Assembly: GCA_031763025.1 (NCBI GenBank)
Contig: JASSKH010000011.1
Span: 12,684,580 to 12,748,579 of the forward strand
Direction of reading: 5' to 3'
Source: Macrocystis pyrifera
Lineage: Eukaryota; Sar; Phaeophyceae; Laminariales; Laminariaceae
Length of the DNA: 64,000 nt
Part shown: positions 47,124 to 57,119 of the stretch, one piece after another
How positions within the stretch are numbered: position 1 is the stretch's first letter
Layout of the letters: each line of letters begins with the position of its first letter
The notes under the pieces: generated by a model
Databases searched by the model: none
What the model was told of the DNA's origin: nothing
The model's input: the letters and a program-made list of their open reading frames with translations, nothing else
Made by a program: the position numbers and the translations under genes

Positions 47124-50100
47124 CGGGGGTACGGAGGACGCGGTCAGCGGCGAGGCAGCGCCTACAGACGCAGCGGCGGCGGTCGCGGCGGCAACAGCGG
47201 AGGCGCTGGAAATGTACAAACGGCAGCGGTGAGGGGTTTAGTTTTGTTTCGCGTTTTCGGTTTTTTGTTTTTTTAATCAACCGGACCGCCCGTGATAAAA
47301 ACGCCACGAGATCGTGGTACTTGTTTTGTTTTGAAATTGTTTGATTCGGTTGGGGTTGTGGTTTGGTCTGGGTTCGGTTCGGTTTGAGTTCTGAGTATTT
47401 TCAAACTTCAACCTCAACCTTACCCTACCTTTTGGAGACCTCGTAGCCTTCCGCTTGTCCTCCAGTTGAACCTAATCCTTTTACCATTATCCGTCACATT
47501 TCGGAAGAAATCGACCTTCGACGCGTGCTAGCGCCCCCGGGGTATTGACTAAACGCACCTGTCTCTTCTGAGGCTACTCACTTTATTATAGTACAGAAAC
47601 TCTATAAATTCGATAGTTGAGATGAGAAATGTGTGCGTAGTCCGATTGACGATCAATCCCACGGCCCATGGCCCCCAGGGTATACGTGACGAAAACTACA
47701 GCATTGCGTAACACAAGTGGGATTCTCTCAGTTGTGTCGTCAGTCATGGATAGGTTTTGTCAAGACGTTCCGCGGACTGCAGTGCCGCTTTGGGGACAAC
47801 CCACTCCTAAAATGGTTGAACTTCAACTTGAACGTCCGTCCGCCTTGCCCTAGACTTCAGCTTCGCCCTTCCCCTGAAGTTCAACGTAACCTTCGACTTC
47901 AACTTGAACCGAACCCTTGCCCTTGGCGCTTCGTGGACAGACCATCTTGATCTACAGCATTGAAAGGACGGGACAATGTTTGCTGGGGTATTGTATATTC
48001 CGTCTAGCCTTTGCCGTTTATTCACCCTCGTAACGTAAAACCTTCCCGGCTTCCCGAACACATCTCTTTCGCGTCGCTTTCCGTTCTCTCATCGCGTAAC
48101 TTATTTTTTGTGTCGTCTCTCGTCTCATTCTGCGCATCGGGGTCGCTTGGGGGGGGGGGGGGGGTTCTCCGTCCCTTTCCATACGACGGTGATTGCGCCG
48201 CGTCTTCCATACGACGGTGATTGCGCCGCGCTTTCCAAACGGTGGTGTTTTGGACCGACCGCCTATCAAACGGCGCTGATCACGCCGCGCATTCCAATCG
48301 GCGCGCCGTCCGAACGGCGGTGATTGCGCCGATCGCGTACTCAGGAGACGGCTGGGCGCCAGCGAACGATGCGGAGTGTGCATCGGTTGCACCGCACCCA
48401 ACTGCGGCAACTGTTGGTGAGCTACCTCCTACTCGGGCGACGAGAGAGATGGGTGCATGTAGGGGGGGAGGTGGGGGGGGGGGGCGTACTCATTTGTTGC
48501 TGGCCTTAGTCATTTTGACCATTGATCACGCGTCCCTTTCGAGACGGAGCACGGTTCCTACACCTAGTAAGAGACACCTGCAACATTTTGGGGGCTCAGT
48601 ACGTTGTTTCCATATATTATATAGAAACGTGTTGCTAATTTTTAGTTTAGTTATCCCCCTTCCTGTTTGGCCGCCTGTGGCCACCATCTATCTCCTATTA
48701 CGGGGGACCATAGTAAATAGGACCAAATATTGTTAGTAAAAATAGGTAAATATATAGATTTTTATGTATACCATCGGTTCTGTTAACTATGGTCCCCCGT
48801 AATAGGATAGCGATCGTTTTCTCGCTGCTGTCTACTGTAGTGTACCAAGCTCCCTCATCTCATCTAGGCGGGGGGGGGCGTGCTCATTATCATGCATGGC
48901 CGTAGTCGTATGACCATAGACCCTCGCATCCTTACATTGCCGGGACGGATCACGTCGGGTTTCCACCGACAAGACAGACATTACTGGGGGAGGGGAGGGG
49001 AGGCGGTAAACGTGCGTGAGAGGGAGATGGATGGGGCGCGAGGACCGGGAGGGGGGGGGGGGGGCGGGGGGCGGGGGGGGGGGGGGGCGTACTCATTTGT
49101 TTGGACCGGGGGGGGTGTGGAGAGTGAGGAAGGGGAGGTAGAGGGGGAGACCTTTGGTTGGTTCGTTTGTTGGGTCGGCTGGTGGTGTTGTCGTCGAGAG
49201 TGGTCTTGACGTTGAGGCCACGGTGGCCGAACCAAACTACCCACCGGACAAAATCAATCCAATCAAACCCGAAGGGGAATCCAATATCAAACTCGAACCC
49301 AAACCGAAGCAAATCGAACCAAACCAAAACCAAACACAATCGTACCAAAAACTTTTCGAAACACAAAAACAAAACCCAAACCCACAGCCCAAAATCAATC
49401 CCCAACACTCCAAAACACAAAATGAGGCCCACCTCCGAGCCTAAAGCCCCCAATCAAACCCAAACACAAAACCCGAAATCAGACCCAAAACCCAGACGCA
49501 AACCTGAACCAAAATCCGAAAACAAAAAACAAAACCAGGGGCTGTTCCCATCGTGTAGAGTCCGGCGAGTCCGGACATAGGAACCAGCCGTGTATCGAGC
49601 GCTATCAACCTAAAACCAATACCAATATCAAAATCAAACCCCAACCAAAAACCCAAAAGCAAACCCAAAACCCGAACGCCAGCACTAATCTAAACCTCAA
49701 CCCAAACCAAAACCGAAATCAAACCAGGGGGTGCTCCCACCGTGTGGAGTTCGGCGGGTCCGGGCAAAGGAACCAGCCTTGCATCGAGCGCTGGTGTCGG
49801 GTGAAAGCGGCCCAGCGCGCGTCCGACAAGGCGGACAGAGCGAGGCGGCAAGGGAGCAGCACCAAGCGGCCACTGGATTCGAGGTGGGGACGCGTGCTGA
49901 CTTTGACGCGCCCGAACTGACGGGATCGCGGTTTGACGCCATGACAGACCCGCCCGGTACACTGGAACTGGTTAATTAAGGAGAAAATAGATCTTGACGC
50001 GAGCAAAATGACGGGACCGTGGTTTGACGCCTTGACTGACACACCCGGTACAGTGCAACTAGTATATTGAGGAGATTATATATCGTGATGCGCCCAAAAA

Positions 50101-53100
50101 TGACGTGACCGCGGTTCGACGCCTTGACTGACCGCCCCGTACATTGAAACTGATATATTGAGGCGAAAATAGACCTTGATGCGCCCAAAATGACGGGACC
50201 GCGGTTTGACGTCGTGACTGACCGCGTCTTTACGCTAAAAATGGTGCGTTAGGCCAAGCTAGGCCTTGACGTGCCCAGAACGACTGGACCGCGGTTTGAC
50301 GCCTTGACTGACCGCCCCCTACGCTAAAAATAGTATATTTAGCATTGACGTACCCGATATGACCGGACCTCGGTCTAACGCCTTGACTGACCGCCCCATT
50401 GCCCTAAAACTACTGTGTTAATAGTATACCAGACTGATTGTAAGTATAAGGTACTTTTAGTCACATTGCGGCCATCGAAATGTACCTTATATTTTTTCGG
50501 CTGAAAAAGGCTTGCCTCCTAACGTGTGTGTTGTCGAGCGATCGGTCGATGAATACTTCCACGCGTTCGACAGATGACGATGTATCTGATCTATTCTGAT
50601 CTATGTCTACAATGAATCGTCTTAGATCGTTAGCTGTCGTCATGAGAGGTTGGGCAGGATCTGCAGAGTACATATCCAACCCATGGGGATACATGTCCTA
50701 GATCACGCAGGTCAGTTGCCCCCCAACCGGCAACATGAGCTAGATGATACAGACCATGCATCTATGTGCCCTGAGATATCTACAGTATATAGATCATGCA
50801 TCAAGTGGGAATGATCTGTAGATGAGTTGTCTGAGGTGTGAATGGCCGGTCCGCTAGTGTACGGGAGGGGTCGCTCGCCATGTCTGCGTATACTCGTACG
50901 CATCATACTACCGCAGTAGAGTCTATGTTTCGTTGATGTATGTTCCTGGTATTATTTGGTTGCAAGTGATGCGGGACGGTATACCACAGATCGTTAGTAC
51001 CGTTTTCCTTATGGACTTGTATGATACTGCAGCTGCCGTTCACGCTACCAGGTAGGTAAGTCGTTTGTGTGCACTTGTCTATTTTCTTCCATCGAGATGC
51101 ACTTTTGTTACAGCCTGTTTTGTGACCACAAGGCAGGACTTGAGGGAAAATGAGCTAATGCGATAACACCATCATCACATATATATATATATATATATAT
51201 GTATCAGGCTCGTCGCAGCCGAACGGACTACATGTAGTATTTTTTAATGACGTGATGCAGCGCATGACCATGTCCCTCACCCCCCCCCCCGCCCACCCTC
51301 GCGCGCGTCCCCCCCCCCCCCCCCCCCTTATTTCTTTACCCGTGTTCCCGGCCCTCGAACGACAACAATATGATCAACAACACCAACAACACCAACAACG
51401 ACAACAACACCGCTAACACCAACAACAACATCAACATCAACGTACCGCCACCATCATCAACAATGTACCATCATCATCTACAACCCCATCAACATTCAAC
51501 AACAACACGCCATCATCATCTACAACCCCATCAACATTCAACAACAACACGCCATCAACATCTACAACTCCATCAACACCGCGCCACCATCAACAACACC
51601 AAACCAACAACCCGAAACAATTACAACCCGCGGTGTACATGCCTACCATGCCTGCCCCTGATATACATGATATATTTCAACCAATCAGCGGCGAGGATTA
51701 CGAAGGAGAAGACGGAGCCGCATCGCCCGCCGAAGGCAACGGTACTATCAACGGAAATACCAAGGGGAACATCAACCGTAACGGTACTAGTTCCGCCGCC
51801 AAGCGATTCCGCCGCGCTCGCCGCGCTGGCGGCGTCCCTACCGGCGGTCGCGGATCAGGCGCCATATCGGCGGCGTCGGTGGCGGCTGCGGCCGCTGCAG
51901 GAAGGAGTTCCCCCGTCTTCGGACCCGGGAGAGACTCTACCCTCGCCTTTGTCTTTGCTGGAGAGGGACGCGATGGGGGACGTGGTGCTGGCGGTGGTGG
52001 TGGTGGTGGTGGGGTTGAAAATAACCGCGAGGCTATGCATGTGAGCTGGAGGGAAGGGAGGGAGGGAGCGGGGTTAGGGCGGGTGCACTCGACATCGTGC
52101 ATGGCCGTAATCGTACGACCATAGACCCTCGCATCCCTACAATGCCGAGACGGAGCACGCCGGTTTTTCACCGAGCAGGCTGACATTGCGTGCACCAAGC
52201 GCGGAGTAGGGGAGGTAGAGACGGAGGGGGGGGGAGGAAGAAAGGAGGAGGGGTGATGGGAGGGACGGATACCGTTGTACCCGACGACTATTTCACTACA
52301 AAATGTTTCTTTAATGGGATTGTGTGTGGGACTTAGCCTCAGAAATTTCTGAGGAAGTGCTAGGGCAGGTATTTAGGTCCTCCAGTGAAGATCCCCTTTA
52401 CAAATGTTACCCCTAACAAGAAACGCCTCTCATCCCCGCCACCCTAACCCTAACCACATCGAAGGGCCCCTAACAAGACACGCATCTCATCCCCGCCACC
52501 CCAAAAGTAACCAAATCGAAGAACACATTTAAAAAAGGGCTGTTGACGAATCGGGTCAAAACTCGCGGGTCGGGTCGGATGGGGTCTCTCCCAACCCGAC
52601 CCGACCCGACCCGGCTCAGTGAGTTTTTGAAGACCTCTTGACCTGTGAAACACCTCCGTTAAGAAGAGCCTGCATACATCACCGTCAAATCGCATCAACA
52701 TCACATCACATTTTCTACATCACATTTAGCAAAATTGCGGTGTACAGCATCACCTGATCTTTTTTGTTTTGATCTTGAAAAAAAAAAAAACAAACAAAAA
52801 CAAAAAACAGGTGTTCAGTGAATCCGCGGGCATAGTTTCCCCCGCCAGCGGCTGCGGCATGAGCGGCAGCGGCATCAGCGGCAACGGCATCGTCGTCGGT
52901 AGCAGTGGGGTGGGTACCGGCGCCGATGGCGGCGCCGGTCACGCAGGGGGTAGCGTTAGCAAACGAGGCCGACCCTCAAGCACCTCCAAAAAGTCGCGCC
53001 TGAAGGACCTACTCAGGAAGGGTTACCGCTGCCTCGCCCTGCTCGAGGAGGTGGGGGCGCAGCGCTTGCTAGAGGCTTCCGCAGACGTGTTGGTGGTAGG

Positions 53101-53960
53101 GGCGCGGGGAGGGGAGAGGGAGGCGACGCGGAACGGGGAGAGGGAGGAGGAGGAGGTAGGGGGGGGGGGGGGAGGGGGGGGGGGGGGGGGAGGGGCTGAC
53201 TTGGCGCGATGGACAGCTTGTGCTTGGGCAGGCAGTGAGGAGGCGGCTGGCCATGGTCGACCCGTTCCATGATGTGAGTCGGGGTTTCGTGGGGGGAGGG
53301 AGGAGGGGGGAGGGACGAGGGGGGGGGGCGAGTTGAGTATATGCTTTGGTTGGTGGATGGTGGTAGCGGGTTACCGTTTGGAGGGGCGTCGGCTGCTCGT
53401 TGCGATCGCCGCGACGGCGTGCTTTTGGCGTTGACGGGCAGGTTCACGTTTTGATTGACACTGAGATTGTAGTTTGGGTTAGGGTTAAGGTCCACCGATT
53501 TCCGTCCTACCCTACCCTACGCCACCCTACCCTACCCTTCTCTGCCCTTCCGTACGCTACCCTACCCTACCCTAACCCTACCCTACCCTACCCTACCCTA
53601 CCCTAACCCTAACCCTAACCCTACCCTACCCTAACCCTACCCTAACCCTAACCCTAACCCTACCCTAACCCTACCCTAACCCTAACCCTAACCCTACCCT
53701 ACCCTAACCCTAACCCTACCCTAACCCTAACCCTAACCCTAACCCTACCCTAACCCTACCCTACCCTAACCCTAACCCTATCCCTACCCTACCCTACCCT
53801 AACCCTAACCCTAACCCTAACCCTAACCCTACCCTAACCCTAACCCTACCCTGCGGTATTCACAAAAAGGAATGCAGCAGCACCACCACCAAGAGCACGA
53901 ACAATGGCAATCGAGACAACGCCAATAACGAAAGCAAAATCAGCGTCAGCGGCAACACCG

Positions 53961-54003
<43 letters not shown>

Positions 54004-54815
54004 CCCGGTCAACAAAGGGATTAACAGCGGCAGCGGCAGCGGCAGCGGCAGCGGCAGCGGCAGCGGCAGCGGCAGCGGCAGCGGCAACAGCGGCAGAAGC
54101 GAGGAAGTCGCTGGCGGCGCGTTCGCTACTGGCCCGCCCTCACCTAGCATGGCGGGAACGCTTCCATCTTCTCCTCGGCGTCCTGCTGCTGCTGCTGCTG
54201 CTGCTGCTACTGCTGATGCCACTGGTGGTGCTACTGGTGCTACTTCTGACGCCCCTACTGGTGCTACTACTGCAAGAAAGGCTTTTGATGCTCCTGCTGC
54301 TGCAAGGGCTGGTGGTACTGCCAGTGCTACTACTGCTGCCAGTGCTACTGCTACTGCCAGTGCTCCTGCTACTGCTGCGGGTGCGGTCAGTGTTGGCAGC
54401 GATGGCGCCGGTTTGCAGCCGTCGGCTCGGGCAACGGAGGAGAAGGGGAAGGGACAGGGGGGGCTTAAATCATCCGACACGCCCAGAGTTGGGGGCGGGG
54501 GTGGGGGTGGGAATGCTTTTGTCGGTGGCGGTGTTAAAGCAACGAAAGGAGGGGGCGCTGGGAGGAACGGCGGGGGAGGCGCGGGAGGGGAGGGGTCGAA
54601 GGATGGCAGGCGCGATTCAAAGTGAGACTGCCAGCCCTGAACATTAATTCCATTGGTGTCGTCGACGGCCGACGCGATTGACCATATTTTACGGCATCAA
54701 TTTTGACTGCGAGGGAAGTAGATATTTTACCAAACAAGAACAATATTTTCGATTTTCGTTTTCATCGGAAACGCAGTTCTCAATTAGAAAAATTAGAAAA
54801 ACCGGCTGTTTGTTG

Positions 54816-54847
<32 letters not shown>

Positions 54848-56109
54848 GATGGTGGAGTTGGTGGTGTTGATTGATGTTGATTTTGGTGCTACTGGTGTTG
54901 TTGCTGTTGCTGTTACTGCGGCTGCTGCTGTTGGTTATCGCCTATATTGGACAACCTTGCCCCCCCCCCCCCCCACACGGCACCTGCCCACAGAACAACC
55001 TTACCTCCGTTCGCACCGTAAGAGTTGCTTCAGTGCTGCAGCGCATTTCCACTGTTGTATTTTTTCATTTTCCATCAGATATATATACATATTTGCGTAT
55101 TGAACGCCCAACTGCTGGAGGTGTCTCCATTAGAGGTAGGAGCGGTGCTCCGTCCCGAAAGGGATGCGTGGTCAATGGCCAAATGACTGAGGCAAGCAAA
55201 CAAATGTGTACGCCCCCCCCCCCTCTCCCCCCTCTCTCTCCTCCTCCTCCTCCCTCGTCCTCCCCCCCTCCTAGCGTTCACCACTTCTGGACGATTATAT
55301 AAGGATCGCTTGGTCTTCATATTGATGTATGAACGATCCTTACTTATAGAGACAGCGGTGACGCGCAAGATTGCCCCAATTCCTCCAACGATTTTGACAG
55401 CTGATCTTTTCTTGAAAACGGGGAAGGCGCAAACGCCGAGCGAGGCAGGCGCCTGTGGACTTACATCTCGGCGATATGTTCCCGACCCCGCGACCCATTT
55501 TTCGCTGTGTGTGCGTGCCCCCTCAAGGCTTTTAGATTTGGAGAAAACTCGGCTCGGAAAAAATTGTCCCGCGGTGTGTCGAGTCTTGAGCGTGTCGTAC
55601 GGTATCACCTTCAGATGGGTATGTTGTGTTGATCCTAGCGTTTGCTCTTTTTTTTTTTTTTTTGTTCTCTCAATCCCATTTATTTTCCCCGCCCCACGTA
55701 CTCTCCCGCTCCCGCCCAGTATCAGCTCGGGTCCGGGCTCACATGGTGGGGCGCTCCACCCCCCTTCCCCACAACGCTCCGTGCCTTGTTTTTTAAGGCT
55801 TGCGGGACTGAACATTTTCTTCCCTCATCTACTCGCGTCGAACTTGGCTGACTCCCTTGTGTCTTGGCCAATCGTCCCTCTGTCTCCTACCGTCGTTCCG
55901 TTCGTGTCCTGCGTTCGACCCATCCCCTTTCGCCTGGCGTCCCCGCCCGGGACGACAGGTACATCGGGGTACGCCGGCAGGAGTCTCGGTGGGTGGCGCA
56001 CATCACGCGCCCTTCCGGCGCCGGAGAGACTATATTGGGCGTGTTCGACGAGGAAATTGATGCGGCCAAGCAGTACGACAAGTATGCCAAGGGTAGTAGT
56101 AGGTTGGGT

Positions 56110-56147
<38 letters not shown>

Positions 56148-57070
56148 CTGCTTCGGAGAGGTGGGCGTAGGGTAGAATAGGGTAGGGTAACGGTAAAGGT
56201 ATAAGGGTAACGGTAACGGTAACGGTAAGGATAAGGATAATGGCATGTAAAGAGGAGCGCAAAGGTAAGGGTTGCGATAGGGGTAGCAACAAAGGTAAGG
56301 GTAAGAATAAGGGTAAGGGTAAGGGTAAGGGTAGGGGTAAGGGTAAGGGTAGGGTAGGGTAGGGTAGGGTAGGGTAAGGTAGAATAGAGAAGGACAAGGG
56401 TAAGAGTAGGGGTAAGGGTAAGGGTAAGGGTGAAGGTATAAGAGTATACTGGTAAGGGTAAGGGTAACGCGAATGGGTATAACAGTAAGGTAAACGGTAC
56501 GGGTACGGGTACGGGTAAGGGTAACGGTAAGGGCAAGGATAAGGGTAACGGTAAGGGCAAGGATAAGGCTAATGGCATGTAAAGAGGAGCGCAAAGGTAA
56601 GGGTTGCGATAGGGGTAGCAACAAAGGTAAGGGTAAGAATAAGGGTAAGGGTGAGGGTAAGGGTAAGGGCAAGGGCAAGGGTAAGGGTAGGGTAGGGTAG
56701 GGTAGGGTGGTCGGGGGGTGGGCCGGGGGGGATTGAGGGGGTTGGCTGTGCTGTGACTGTGCACGTGCTTGCTGTGCCTGTAAGCTTCCCTGTATTTGTA
56801 TACGTACCTTCATTTTTTTTGTGCTATTCTTCTTATCGGTCCCCTTATGCGTGTGTTTCCGCAGATGTGGCTGGAAATCCCCGACGTGAACTTCCCCAGG
56901 CCAACGACCAACTCCCGCTTCAGGAGCTCGTTCGGCTTGGCCGGTACCTTGACACCACAGCAGCAGAAGGTCTATCTGCAGCAACAGCAGAAGCAGAAAC
57001 AAAAGCAGCCGCAGCAGGAGCAGCAGAGGCAGAAGCAACAGCAACAGGAGAAGGAGCAGCAGCAGCACAA

Positions 57071-57119
<49 letters not shown>

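Noticed and set aside
56165..56715. A second telomere array
   Set aside because: The unit is GGGTAA/GGGTA, not a rotation of TTAGGG on either strand.
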